Positions 1 through 11,943 of a DNA stretch of 64,000 nt are shown here, in pieces; positions within the stretch are counted from its first letter, which is position 1, and each line of letters opens with the position of its first letter. Source of the stretch: Dreissena polymorpha. Taxonomy: Eukaryota > Mollusca > Bivalvia > Myida > Dreissenidae. The notes under the pieces are model-generated. The model saw only the letters and a program-made list of their open reading frames with translations. It did no database searches and was not told the origin of the DNA. The DNA is taken from assembly GCF_020536995.1 (NCBI RefSeq), contig NC_068357.1, positions 60,310,123 through 60,374,122 of the forward strand, given 5' to 3'. Both the position numbers and the translations under genes were made by a program.

Positions 1-405
1 AAAAGGAACACTGTTTGTTTAGGTGTTAACTTTATTTTACGAAATACATTACACAATTTTCATTGATTTTGAGCGTTATAGAGACTTTAAACGTTCGAAT
101 GCGGTGTACCCATCTTTAATCATTTTTATGTTCGATGCCGTTTTCTTTATATAATTATATTGTCTTGATCTGGCTATTCGTCATTCGCCTTAAATATACT
201 GACTAAAGGACATAAATTTATTTATATCATAAAAAAACTTTTGGAATTTCATTAGTCCGATATATTTTGTATATAAACATATTGAATGTTATATTTTTTA
301 CTCGAAAAACTTTAGAGAATAACGGTGTCGAGAAGATTCCGAACATTTAGAAAATAATGAATAATTGTAATGTAATTTTCTTAAATGCAACTTATAAATT
401 TCTAG

Positions 406-735
406 GCAGCGGACATAGATGGTCTGATAATCCCTGGAGGCTTTGCCCCGGACTACTGGCGTCGGGACGAGAGGATTCTCTCCCTTGTTCGTGACCTTGA
501 CGCTGCCGGAAAAGTCCTGGCGTCCATATGTCACGGCCCGTGGGTTTTAATATCCGCTAAGGTCATAAGAGGTCGGAAGGTCACGTGCTTTTCCGCGATC
601 AAAGACGACGTGGAAAATGCTGGTGCCGATTATTCGGACTGTCCGGTTGTCGTTGACCGCAACATGGTGACGTCACGGTTGCCCAAAGATCTACCGGATT
701 TTTGTAGAGAAATAATTGCATTGCTCAAAAAATAA
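406..735 (+). CDS. PfpI/DJ-1 superfamily protein, terminal exon (partial gene)
   Basis: The exon opens after a TAG acceptor at 403-405 and reads 109 codons to a TAA stop at 733-735. The protein starts AADIDGLIIPGGFAPDYWR and carries ICHGPW, the nucleophile-elbow Cys followed by His that typifies the PfpI branch of the DJ-1/PfpI superfamily; animal DJ-1 itself usually has C-A-G-P there. Members are glutamine-amidotransferase-fold enzymes reported as proteases, glyoxalases or deglycases, and the exact reaction cannot be told here. The N-terminal half, with the acidic partner residue, must lie in exons left of the window. An AATAAA at 731-736 overlaps the stop. The exon is clearly richer in G+C than its flanks. 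The family call is firm, the function open. Confidence 0.85.
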   Translation, partial: AADIDGLIIPGGFAPDYWRRDERILSLVRDLDAAGKVLASICHGPWVLISAKVIRGRKVTCFSAIKDDVENAGADYSDCPVVVDRNMVTSRLPKDLPDFCREIIALLKK

Positions 736-3321
736 AATGTGATAAAGTTTTTCGGTAAAAATTTAATATACTGGCATTTGACTATTTTGAAGTTTCAAAA
801 AATTTGAAAAAAATGATTGGTTTCCATGTCATAACAAAATGCTAATTTGTTTGTGAGTTGAAAGGTTGTAACTGGACACAAATATGCCGAATATCATGAA
901 CGGATATCACGAATTGTGTTTCATGATGTTTATTTGCGATATCATATGATATAGTATTAAATATAGATGTTTGTTAAAATAACACTGAAGAAATAAGTAT
1001 AATTAAATAAAGTCAGAAACACATCTAAAACGATTTTCAAATTACTAGCGTTTGCATTCAAATCACATATCAAGTTGAGTTAGCGAACGTCGTTTACCAT
1101 TTTCTATCAATGGTGAAACAAGAAAATGGTGAAACTTTTAAATCATTTTCATACTCCTCTTGAAAAATGGTACTTATTGTGGGAAAAAAATGACGGGTGG
1201 CGTCCGACAGCGTTGTCCGCTCTCTTACTCAAACAGTGTAAATTTGATCATCATGAAACTTGTTGATAATATAGTGGGCATAAAACCTCAACCACCAGCA
1301 AATTTGATTGAAGTAACTCCTAAATTGTGGGGCCTTTGAAGTATAAACATGACAACACTTACATTGTCCGCCCTCTAAATCAAATAGTTTTAAATGTATC
1401 ATCAACACAATCATTTTTCGAACAATTTTTACCACAAATAATTATGTTCTTCACATATCAAGGTAATCAGACCTTTAAACGGGCGTATTTTGTGACATGT
1501 TTGCATCGTTGTGTGTTTATATGTATTACATTTAGAGAGTGGGGATTAATTCGCCTGAAACTGTGGTATTCGTGAAGGCTTCATGCTGGGCGCATCGGAT
1601 TGAATATGCGCTTCTCATCCCCGGCGACACGGTTTCAATGCGCGCTCCCGGTGCATCAGAGTTTGGTTGGTGGAGTTTTCTGCGGGTACCCCTCCCCGAC
1701 TAAGCACCAAAATTAAATGTCTTTCAGGAAAAACCATATAGCTTTAAATTGCAGCAATAGTATTTTATTCGTCACACCTTTCGTAAGTGAAGTAAGTTAA
1801 TCAGGTAGACGTGCTGGGACACACTCGGGTCCTTACATAATGCAGTCTTAGGCGCGGAACGACCTGATAAACTTCCAGATACGTAGTTTTCGTGAAATAC
1901 ATATGCCCTTAAGTGGCCTTGTATTAATTTGACACAAACTCGTTTTGAACATTCAAGTCAACTAATGAACAATTTACGGGGATATTCTTCAATGAAACTT
2001 ACACATCAGTTTATTATATCTTGTATAACCTTTGATCAAAATACTTTATTTTACCTGTATTTTGTTGTATCTCTTGGTCAATAACCTTTACATGACAAAG
2101 TCGAGATTTCGATCTTAACTCACATCTGATTGTCCCATATGAAATAAATGTGTCTGTATTTGAATATAAAATAAATGCATGCAATATTAACATTAATACT
2201 ACTGGTGCCTTATTAGGTCCGATAACTGATCTTAAGAATAATTTAAACAAAAATGAAGCGATGAAGCACAAGCAATTATTGATTTATTTACATCTTTATT
2301 TTATAGAAAATATTGGCATAACTGACATTTTACGTGCAACATACAATAATTAAATGCCAGATTTGCATATAAACGTATTCAAATAGCATGAGCTTCAACA
2401 TTTGATATAACATATCAAATTGTGAATTTATCTCGTTAAGAACGACACAGAATTTAGTACATCTTCATAGGGTGAAATGTACCTACATGGTAGATAACGT
2501 TTATCAAGCTAGGAGGAGGAATTTTCATCGTCGACCCTGATAAAATGATTTAATTGAAACAGATACACATTATCCATTCACTTTACTTTATTATTCAACA
2601 TCCTAGTGTCTCTCTATCGCGAAGAATTTTGATAAAATGTTTGTTTCCTTACAAATTGATCGATGTTTCAAAATTAATGAATCGTATTATTTATATTACA
2701 TTTATGCACGTATAACTGCATACGTTTACTGTTGTTTGTCGATCCCACTTGCCAAATGGTCTTATTAGGTGTCTAAATCGTTGATTGCAGCTGTGTGTGC
2801 AAGAGCTATCGCTAGTCCGTCCGTAATATGTCCGGACTGTAACTTTGTCATTTAGAATTTAATTTTAAAAATGTCTTAAACATTTGAAAACGGTATGACG
2901 CGTGTAAAGCCCGTTTCACAACCTATAAGAAAAATGTTAACGTCAAATTAGAAATTAAAAGTAAAACTTTACCAAAAATCGACATATCCGGACTCTTCTG
3001 TAACCATGCAATAACTTACCACAACTATCCACCATGAGGAGATGACGTGTCACGCGCAAAACTCGTCTCATTATCAAGCCAAGGTAACATTTAGATCTTA
3101 ATCTTCTCATTGAGCATAATGTAGTTTTTCCGGACTGTAATAGCGCCAAGTTTACTATGCGGTCAAAGGTAGTTTTGTGGCTAAATACAGTTTATAATAT
3201 ATTGCTATAAATATATTAAATTACAACACCTGGAGACGAAGTTTTGCGTATAAGACTCTTGCTCAAAAATCAAGGTGACGTTGAGAGGTGAATTTTAAAC
3301 TAGGAAATCGTCCATAGGGCA
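736..3321. other. Intergenic, no gene recognised
   Basis: AT-rich sequence with only short shadow reading frames. The one compositional outlier is a GC-rich block at about 1,570-1,720 (GCGCATCGG..., CGCGCTCCCGG..., GGGTACCCCTCCCCGAC) that looks like a dispersed repeat of unknown class. I found no convincing A/B-box pair in it. I see nothing else I can name. Confidence 0.5.
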
Positions 3322-3590
3322 TTTTTGTCCCCTACCGGAGAGGACGTATGGTTTGCGCTCTGTGTGTCTGTCAGTCTGTCAATCCATCAGTCTGTAACAC
3401 TTTTCTAGATCCTGCGATAACTAACAATTCTTCATACTTTTTCATGAAACTTGAAACATGGATAGATGGCAATATGGGCATTATGCACGTCATTTCATTT
3501 TGTTTCTACGTGAAAAATATGGCAACAATTTAAACATCTGACAATGGTGGAGCCGGTAAGGGACATACATTGCTTGGCAATAGTCTTGTT
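3322..3590. mobile_element. Small pearl/HINE-like non-autonomous element
   Basis: Imperfect subterminal inverted repeats TGTCCCCTACCGG (3326-3338) and CCGGTAAGGGACA (3553-3565) bracket about 210 bp. A GTCTGTCAGTCTGTC-type tract lies just inside the left end and the right end finishes in CTTGTT, like many larger elements in this window. It has a single core rather than a tandem array. The class is inferred from this shared architecture. Confidence 0.6.
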
Positions 3591-4544
3591 ATATATGGAT
3601 TGTTCGACACGATATTTGTTTTCATACACAATGCTTGATATTAAAAATTGCAAATAATACTTGAGGTTAGTATTAAAATATCATAAACGCATGTATAACT
3701 GCATACTTCAAGTTTAACTCGATTTCAAACAATTCAAACTCTCTTACAAATCCAACACACATTTAATTAAGCAAATAAAAAAGGAACGCTGACACTATCA
3801 ATCTCTAAATGTAATGCAGATACAAACACAAGAGTGTCATCTTGTCACAAAATACCAAGAAAACAATTTATTACCATCCACTTATCTCTCATTTAATAAA
3901 AGAAAGTACCTGTGTGCTGTTCATATATTTCTTTTATTGTATTGAGTAAAAGCTGCTTCAGGCCAATACAATAACTGAAATATATGAACAGCACAACGAA
4001 ATAATGGTAAAACTGGAGTTACTTTATTGTAAAGATCAATGTATGGTGAGCTCAACTGTTTGAAGACTTGCGGAAAACTTATAAATAACAAACAATAAAT
4101 AACAATATATATTTTGCAAAAAAACAACAACAACAACTTGGCATTGTCATTGCAATTAAAAAGCAAACACAAGAATGGTAATTAGTTTTTAAAACAATAA
4201 TTTTTATCGCCATGGTTTGACGTTTATCAAAGAAAAATAATGCTTACCGTTTAGGGTACGCTATAATTAAGTAAATCAAATTAAACCACTTCTAGTTAGT
4301 ACAAATATCACAAATCAATATTGTGTTTTCAGTAAGAAGTTGTAATACATGTCGTGAAATGGCATATAGCATTGCTTAGATGTTAAATATTAGATGTTAA
4401 CTAAATTATATAATTGAAAAAATATTTCATAGCCGCTCAAATTAAAGAAAAACAATAGCATCAAATTTAATTTATCAGTTTGCTCATTAATCAATTAGTA
4501 ACGTCGACACGTCCAAGAACGACCAAACTTTTTACTGTTTTTTA

Positions 4545-4884
4545 CTCCTGAATGAACTGAGGCAACTCGGTTGTTATCGGTACGTTCTCCTTTATGAACT
4601 GAGGCTTCTCAATTGTTATCGGTATGTTCTCCTTTGTGAACTGAGGCAACTCAATTGTTATCGGCACGTTCTCCTTTATGAACTGAGGCTACTCAATTGT
4701 TATCGGTATGCTCTCCTTTATGAACTGAGGCTACTCAATTGTTATCGGTACGTTCTTCTTTATGAACTGAGGCTACTCAATTGTTATCGGTACGTTTTCC
4801 TTTATGAACGGAGGCTACTCAATTGTTATCGGTACGTTCTCCTGTATGAACTGAGGCTACTCAGTTGTTATTGGTGCGTTTTCC
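4545..4884. repeat. 42-bp minisatellite, about 8 units
   Basis: Units of the type TGAACTGAGGC-ACTCAATTGTTATCGG-TACGTTCTCCTTTA repeat every 42 bp with a few substitutions. A further partial unit lies at 5740-5770, on the far side of an inserted element. No coding or CRISPR context: the units are contiguous with no variable spacers. Confidence 0.9.
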
Positions 4885-5739
4885 AGGGGTTCCACTGGCC
4901 CCAAAAAAGTTGTCGCCACTTTTTCGCGGCGCGAAACTGTCAGTTATTCCAACCTTATTAATTATGACAATCGTCTAAGAAACCTTACAACATAAATGCC
5001 ATTGACTATATTATTGCTTTTAAAAGTATGTAAATACATAAATAATAATAAGTAACTTTATAAGTCTTAATAAGCTTTATTTATACATAAAAACATTGGT
5101 TTGCACATGATAAGCAATCACATATAACCCAACTTATCTAATAATGTTTACATCAATGGAACAGTATGCTGCATACATTTTTTATAATATTTATTTAAAC
5201 ATACAATCACACAAATGTACATCATCTGGAACGGAAAAAAATTCAAACATCAATAAATAAAGCCTCTCAATTTAATTGTTAAACAGTTACATTTCAGAAA
5301 ATAAAACATCTAAATTTAATTGTTTAACAGTTACATTTGGTCATTTGGCAAATATGATGCACATAAACTGAAAGGGAAAAAATGATACACATCTGAACGA
5401 CAAACATCTCAATTTAAATTAACACCGCCTTATATACCGTTATAATCATTGATCTTTGTGCCAGTTTGTCCTAAGTGTTACATAATTGAGTGTTCTTTAT
5501 CATAAAAGAACCGTTAATCCGATAATAACCCCCATAAAACTTGACAATAGCAGTAAAAACACCGACTGTAACACTTTCACGCTTCCGTGATTATGCTCGG
5601 TCGCGTGCTTTTCGACTCGCAGTACATTTTCGGATAGGATTTTACCGATTTTTTGAAATTCGCCACTTTAAAAAAATTGGAGCCACTTAAAAAAAATTAG
5701 CGCCATTTGGCGCCAATGGCGATCGACAGAGGAACCCCT
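4885..5739. mobile_element. DNA element inserted in the minisatellite, 5-bp TSD
   Basis: The ends are inverted repeats AGGGGTTCC (4885-4893) and GGAACCCCT (5731-5739). Looser similarity extends inward, with GTCGCCACTTT on the left and the complement of AAAGTGGCGAA on the right. TTTCC is duplicated at 4880-4884 and 5740-5744. Joining the flanks restores a normal minisatellite unit, so the boundaries are well fixed. No transposase is present; the class is unassigned, as hAT would be expected to leave an 8-bp duplication. Confidence 0.75.
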
Positions 5740-5744
5740 TTTCC

Positions 5745-6413
5745 TTCATGAACTGAGGCTCCTCCCTGGGGTCTCCAACATCCCACGTTTCTCCGATATT
5801 CAGACAGACAAAGTTGCTCGGGTTTAAAACGCGGTCTTCCATAGCTTTCTTTAGTCTGTGAGGGGGCTCCAGATAATGCTAAAATATTTACTTATGAAAA
5901 TGAGGTAAGTATATATGATAAGACGATACTAAATCCTTATTTACATTAAATATTGCGTGTGAATGTTTTATCGGAACTTTATCCTCCATAAACGGTGCTT
6001 CTTTCGTATTGTTGACGCACTAAATCCGCGTTTCTTAAATATTCTCTAACAAATACATTGTTTGTTGTCTAAATCGTTCTTAGTTTGATTGCGCGTGAGC
6101 ATTGCTTAATTTACTCTGTGTGGGGGCTGAACGATTCTTTAAATAAACCTAGCTATGTGGTAGTCCAGCATTACATATCTACATAGGACCAAGGTGAATG
6201 TTGACTCTTAATAGTTGTATTGGGTAACTATCGCGAATATAAACCATGACTTTCTTAAATTCTTGGCAACTAATTTGGAAAGCATTGTGACGCGACATTA
6301 CGATAAAAACAATTAAAATTAAAAATTAAAGTTAAGGAAAGTTTTGGAATTGTACATGTTGTTCTGACAAGAAAGGCATTTCTTAAGAACATCAGGGTTA
6401 TTAGAAGAATTGA
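5745..6413. other. Intergenic, no gene recognised
   Basis: Ordinary AT-rich sequence after the last minisatellite fragment. No supported exon, RNA gene or repeat boundary was seen. Confidence 0.45.
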
Positions 6414-6930
6414 AACAAGAGCTGTCAGAGGACAGTGCGCTCGATTATTCGAATGCCTGACAGTATAACGTAAGCCATCATGGAAACGGGGGGGGGGATA
6501 ATAATGTGGGTGTGTGGTCATTTAATAGATGATATTTCAAAAATAAGGGAAAACAAATATTTTATTTTTTCGGGGGGGGGGGATTCTGGGGTGAGGCATG
6601 GGGGATGGTTTGGGTGGAGTGCATTGTGGTATGTCAGGTAAGTGTTGTTTTGTCAAAGTATGAATCAAATGTGACCATAAATAAAGAAGTTATGGCAATT
6701 TAAGCACAATGTTCAATTATCTAAGTATAAAAGGGGCCATAATTATGTCAAAATGCTTGATACAGTTGTCTGCTCTTGTTTATAGATTGGGGTCATGTTG
6801 GTAAAGAAGTATATATTTGGGGTAGTACGCAAACTTTAACATTTGCACGCTAACGGGAACGGCAACGCCAACGCCGGGGTGAGTAGGCTAGCTCCACTAT
6901 ATATATTTCATTTATTATAGTCGAGCTAAA
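6414..6930. mobile_element. Pearl/HINE-like element with AACAAGAGCTGTCAGAGG head
   Basis: The left end AACAAGAGCTG... is followed by GCGCTCGATTATT, whose complement recurs near the right end as TATAGTCGAGC (about 6,916-6,926): subterminal inverted repeats. Inside are two poly-G tracts (6,487-6,497 and about 6,571-6,580), a GGGGCCATAATTATG block and an ACGGGAACGGCAACGCC stretch. The AACAAG head is the complement of the CTTGTT tail on other elements here. Confidence 0.6.
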
Positions 6931-7985
6931 AAGGTAATGTATAGTTTGATGACCTTGTTATTGTTATTCATAAGTTTCAGTTGTGAAACTTTTTGAAGTT
7001 TTTGAAATAGGCTAACATAATTATGTACGTCTGATGAATAATAAACTACAAATAAATACATAAAAAAATCCATAAAAATGAGTATACGTGAAAATCAACA
7101 TGCCATTCCTTGATAATAAATATGTATACAAACCTCATTTGTAAGGTGAAAAGTTCCCCATTCTATACCAATCGACATTTTACTCCGAATGTCTACATGG
7201 ATTTTGACAGCTTCCTCTGGATTAACATGCCGATACTTTGTAATGAACCTGCAAGTAGTGAAGAGTTAATGCAGGAAGTACGTGTAAATACAGGAAATAT
7301 AAAAATTTGAATTAAAATATGAATAAAGAGTGAAATAACTGAGGCGAGATAAAATTATTATTGACAAATCACGTACTTATAAACCAAATAATTAGCCCTT
7401 TCAATTACTAAGACAGAGATTTAATGATATAAGTTTCAAGTTTTAACACTTTAAGTGGGAATACGGTTCAATACTTCCATCAAAACTTGCAAAATGTATC
7501 TATCCGTTATACTATTTTCACTTTCTAAAATTCTTTTGATTATTTATTTAAATATTTGGTTGGGTCCCTTGATTTGATACTTGTTTAAAGATTTACACAG
7601 TCCGAAACAATTCATATTTCCGCCTCGATCTACAATCGGTTTGTAAAGCCTCTTTTTGCACAATCATGCGACTCGAGGCGCGCTTAGTCACAAAAAAGTA
7701 TTACGTAATGGTTTTCCCGACGTCTCCAATGTTCAATAATAAACGAGATTTACCGATCAATGGACGATAAATGAACAAAAATCATTGACCTTTATAGACA
7801 TCTATCAACGTAGTTAGAGTTAAACCATTCACACGAGTGTTGAGACAACAGTATAATATATTCTCTTAAAATGTAGGCATACATTTTATAAGAAATCAAA
7901 TAATGATGAATTTTGAAATCTAAAAATAAGGGGTGACCACAAGCAACTGGGAAAATAATGCTTCTTACGTATACATATAATGAAA
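6931..7985. other. Intergenic, no gene recognised
   Basis: AT-rich sequence with only short frames lacking family motifs. Nothing else is supported. Confidence 0.45.
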
Positions 7986-7990
7986 ATTAG

Positions 7991-8425
7991 TGGGCCAGAC
8001 AGAAAAGTAGGCCAGATAAAAAAGTGGGCCTGATTGAAAAGTGGGTCAGACAGAAAAGTGAGCCAGACAAAAAAGTGGGCCAGACAGAAAAGTGGGCCAG
8101 ACGAAAAAAGTGGGCCAGACAGAAAAGTGGGCCAGACAAAAAAGTGGGCCAGACAAAACGTGGGACAGACAGAAAAGAGAGCCAGACAAAAACGTGGGCC
8201 AGTCAGAAAAGTGGGCCACACAGAAAAGTAGGCCAGACAGAAAAGTGGGCCAGACAAAAAAATGAGCCAGACAGAAAAGTGGGCCAGACAAATAAGTTGG
8301 CCAGACAGAAAAGTCGGCCAGAGTGGGCCAGAAATATGGGCCAGACAAAATAAGTGGACCCGACAGAAAAGTGGGCCCGACAAAAAAGTGGGCCAGATAG
8401 AAAAGTGGGCCAGACAGAAAAGACC
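7991..8425. repeat. 17-bp minisatellite (GTGGGCCAGACAGAAAA)n
   Basis: Roughly 25 tandem units of GTGGGCCAGACAGAAAA with AAA-length and single-base variants. The array keeps several frames open on both strands, producing Trp/Pro-rich pseudo-proteins that should not be annotated. The homologous place in NAPE-PLD copy B (about 53,505-53,560, opposite strand) has only two or three units, so the array grew after the duplication or shrank in B. Confidence 0.92.
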
Positions 8426-8789
8426 AATAGTGCAGACAAGGGCATGAATATGCCCCGTGCCCCAACCCACTTGTCAAAAAGTCAGGGCATGAAATAACAG
8501 ACTACATAAATAAATATTTGTGAGCGGTATAAACATTGAAAACTTGAAACAACGCAAGGCTCACATACCCACCAGTGTTCTCTCAAAATGCACTTTTTGA
8601 AACAAACAAGCAAGAATACTATCACCATGATCCTGTCATTTTACATGTATATACTATCTTCAATATCAAATCTTAGTCTTAATCATGTAAACAGGTAAGA
8701 CTGTTTATGATCTTAACCAGTAAAGATCAAACTTGAATATTCAAACTAACGGTTTGATGGAATTCACACAACCGAAACATAAAGCAAAC

Positions 8790-8941
8790 CTTGGTGTGTA
8801 AGCCCCAATGGGTATTCCAGCCAAATCAAATGGTCCGTACGTCTCTCCAATCTTTTTGAAAAGATCTTCATAGTATCCAGTGTCACCTGCAAAGTAGAAG
8901 GAATGCCTTGGACCTTTCACCACCCAACTACACCAGAGGCA
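8790..8941 (-). pseudogene. NAPE-PLD copy A, exon 3
   Basis: This 152-nt exon starts after a CAG acceptor and ends at an AAG|GTTTGC donor, exactly as in copy B at 53,115-53,266. It encodes [24 protein letters not shown] and on to [16 protein letters not shown]. The Asp of FAGDTGY is a metal ligand in NAPE-PLD. The exon itself is intact, but exon 1 of this copy is broken and no following exon was found toward lower coordinates, so the copy is probably not functional. Confidence 0.8.
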
Positions 8942-9318
8942 CTGCAATTGACAACAATTACATGAGATGTTTTAATTCACAAAAAACATATCTTTGAGCA
9001 AAAAGAAAATCTAAAACAATATTTCTGTTTAAGAAGATAAAATATGTTTGTTTTATAATAAATCCTATTTTAATATAACAAAACAATTTAGCTAAAATAA
9101 GTGTGTTCATTACTAACATAATAACAAAATAAGTTTTTTTTTCAATACAAATATTGAAATATTTATTTCAAGCTTCCAACATGGCACCTTTTAGAGATGT
9201 AGGTATTACCTATAGCATTATTATAACAAAACCATTTAGATGAAATAATTGTGTTCACAACTGATTTAATAACAACATACTTTTGTTTTCAATACAAATA
9301 ATCTAGTATTTATTTTAC

Positions 9319-9798
9319 CGTATTAAAGTCAAATATACTCCTCTGGCACCAGTGCTGACTTGGCGTACAAATGAATTTCACCCCATTGAATTCCACTCCA
9401 TGCCACCAGTCTAGTTCAGTCAAATTTTTATCCTCAACGTCCATAGCTAGGAACCATGCCTTGGTTCCGCCAGCAACAAACCAATGCACATCCTTAAATT
9501 TTGCATTGATTTCTCTCACTGCCTTGGCCTCCAGATGGTCATAGTGGTTGTGGCTGATGATGACAGCATCAAGCTTTTCAATGTCCTTAACCTGGCAGGA
9601 AGCGTTTCTGTGTCTCTTGTAGCCAAAGGGCCAGATCGGTCCGCAAAATGAGTCCAGAACGGGGTCAGTAAGAATTGTCATGTCCTCCATCTGAACAAGC
9701 ATTGTGGCATGGCCAATCCATGTGACCTGTATTTTGTCTACAGGAGGATGTTTGATTTTATCCATATTTGACTTTACAGGAAGTACCCAATCAAGCTC
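9319..9798 (-). pseudogene. NAPE-PLD copy A, exon 2 (metallo-beta-lactamase core)
   Basis: A 160-codon exon in phase 0 at both ends. It encodes the core of N-acyl-phosphatidylethanolamine phospholipase D, a zinc metallo-beta-lactamase-fold enzyme that releases N-acylethanolamines from membrane NAPE. Visible motifs are VTWIGHATMLVQ, LTDPVL, the HNHYDHL signature (HxHxDH), TELDWWHGVEF and TPSQHW with another metal-ligand His. It differs from copy B at only a few residues, for example ELDWVLPV against DLDRVLPV. The frame is open, so decay of this copy is recent or selection lingered here. It is called pseudogene because of the lesions in exon 1 and the missing C-terminal exons. Confidence 0.85.
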
Positions 9799-10049
9799 CT
9801 GAAAGATTATCATATCACAAACCCATTATTTCGTTATGATCAGATACTGTACCGACAAATACTAAATACCAGCATGGTGTCATAAACCACCCGTGGTAGA
9901 TGCCTGATCATTGAACATCATTTATGATACCCCAATGTCTTATATCGTGGTAGTAGTATTACGTAGTCATTTCTAAGACTAATGTTACATCAAATACTCA
10001 AACTAAATATTGTATAGATATTAGCCAGTTTAATCATAATAATACAGTA

Positions 10050-10595
10050 CATTCGTCCTAACATATTTTTCACACAGGCGGACATTCGTTCCTATGTTTT
10101 TTTGACAACCTGAACATTCGTGCCTTCGTTATTTTGACATTACGGATAATTGTTCCTACATAATTTTGACAGCCCGGAGATTCGTTCCTGAATAATTGCT
10201 ATCCCGGTCATTATTATCACATTTCATCAAAATGATATGAAACTCTGGGCATTTTATCCGGTATTTTAATGTATCGTTATAAAATTAGTTTGTTTATATT
10301 TTTTTCCATATTTGTGTTATAGTTTATACTGTTGTAAGACTTTATCGTGATCATGATAATCATACCGATAAAACTTTTCGAATATATCGACTTACACTGA
10401 GATCGATTCTTTGCGAAACCTTGCAGAAATCGGGGCGTGAAAACTATGAAGTAGCAAATATATGGTCTGTCAAAATAATGTTAGAACGATTGTACGGAAT
10501 GTCAAAATAGCGTGGGAATGAATGTCCGGGTAGTTAAAATAACGTAGGAACGAATGTCCGCCTTGTCAAAATTAGTGTAGGAACGATTGTCCTTG
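10050..10595. mobile_element. Foldback-like element with repeated-unit arms
   Basis: The left arm (10,050-10,200) has about four copies of a ~31-bp unit around ACATTCGTTCCTA and TTTTGACA. The right arm (about 10,460-10,595) has the same units in inverse orientation, around TGTCAAAATA and GTAGGAACGAATGTCC. The spacer of about 260 bp has no reading frame of note. Long inverted arms made of short tandem units are the hallmark of foldback elements. It sits in the intron of NAPE-PLD copy A. Confidence 0.65.
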
Positions 10596-11943
10596 TAAAA
10601 AGAATGTTCGAATACATAATTAAGTGCTTAATACCTATACATTTGAAATATTTATAACATTTTATTCTAAACACGAAACCTTTTTAGCGGGTACCGCTAA
10701 AATAAAACGTTATTACGTAGTCTTATAAATAGTGTTCGTTAGTGTATGGAAGAACAAAATTAAAACAAGCATTTTCGTTGACCACAACGAGGTTAAAGAA
10801 TGTCTCCGAAAAATACAGACTAAAGAGATTAATGACATAAAGTGACAGAAAAGTATCACTCATAATCACGATTAAAGAGAAATCAAGGTGTATGCATAGA
10901 CAGTTTAGTTTGCTCCACGTTTTTTTTCCCGTATAAAAGAATTCTTCAATATTGTCTTTCACTGTAAACGAACATTAATATTCAAATTAATAGAAACAGG
11001 ACATAACATTTAAAAATTGTAATGTGATTTGCATTTTCTATTGCTTTTTCATATGATTGAGTCAAAACGCATTTTACACGTTTGATCGTTCACGAAAAAA
11101 TAATACTGACCAACAAACATACCTTTGAGAATTTAAGTTATATAATAACTAGGCCGTGATCCAAGAACACTTTTGTTCCCCCCCCGGGGTAATTTTGTAG
11201 ACCCTATATTTTTTAATCATCTATATCCCCTGAGTGTCATGACACATTGTTTGCAATTGGCTAGCGGGGCGTTACGGAGAAATTTAACTTTAAAATATAT
11301 GATTGTAAAACGTTTTTTTAATATTGTTTTTTAGATCACCTTTAATACAAAATGCAAACTTTGTAAGAAAACATCTTATTTTAACATTCCTTAATAAAAC
11401 AAAGATTGTAATCATTCAAAGCCTTCCTCTTATGTTTATATAATAATATTTTCTATTATAATATATGTCACATATATATATTACACATATTTGTATATGA
11501 TTGACATACATATTCCTTTAACATACTTATTGTGTGTCAAACATATTATTTCATATCATAATCACATTATTCTATTAAACAATATGCCAACAAGCTTGGT
11601 AAAATAATGACAATAATCAATGTAACAATTATGAATCATTCTGATAATAATAACAATAATAGTGATAATAATACCGATGACAAAGAGATAGCATACATAG
11701 GAATTCATCTCTCAGGCAAATAATAGACTAATTAATACTCAACTTATAAGATATGTATAACCTGATAATTGTATCATCTTAAATATAGTTACTTTTATTA
11801 GTTTGATGATTATTATTGTTATAATAACAATAACCATAATAATAATTATTATTATTGTTATTATTATTTTATACTTTTAAATCAAAGTTTAACTAACGAT
11901 TTGCCATTTTTTGCATGTTCATAGTTAGGACACAGGAGTTATA

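Noticed and set aside
4545-4884. CRISPR-like direct repeats
   Set aside because: Units are contiguous with no unique spacers, and the genome is eukaryotic; it is a minisatellite.
8024-8477. Long open frames on both strands (Trp/Pro-rich or Lys/Gln-rich repeats)
   Set aside because: They are produced by the 17-bp minisatellite, which stays open in several frames; no start context, splice sites or homology.
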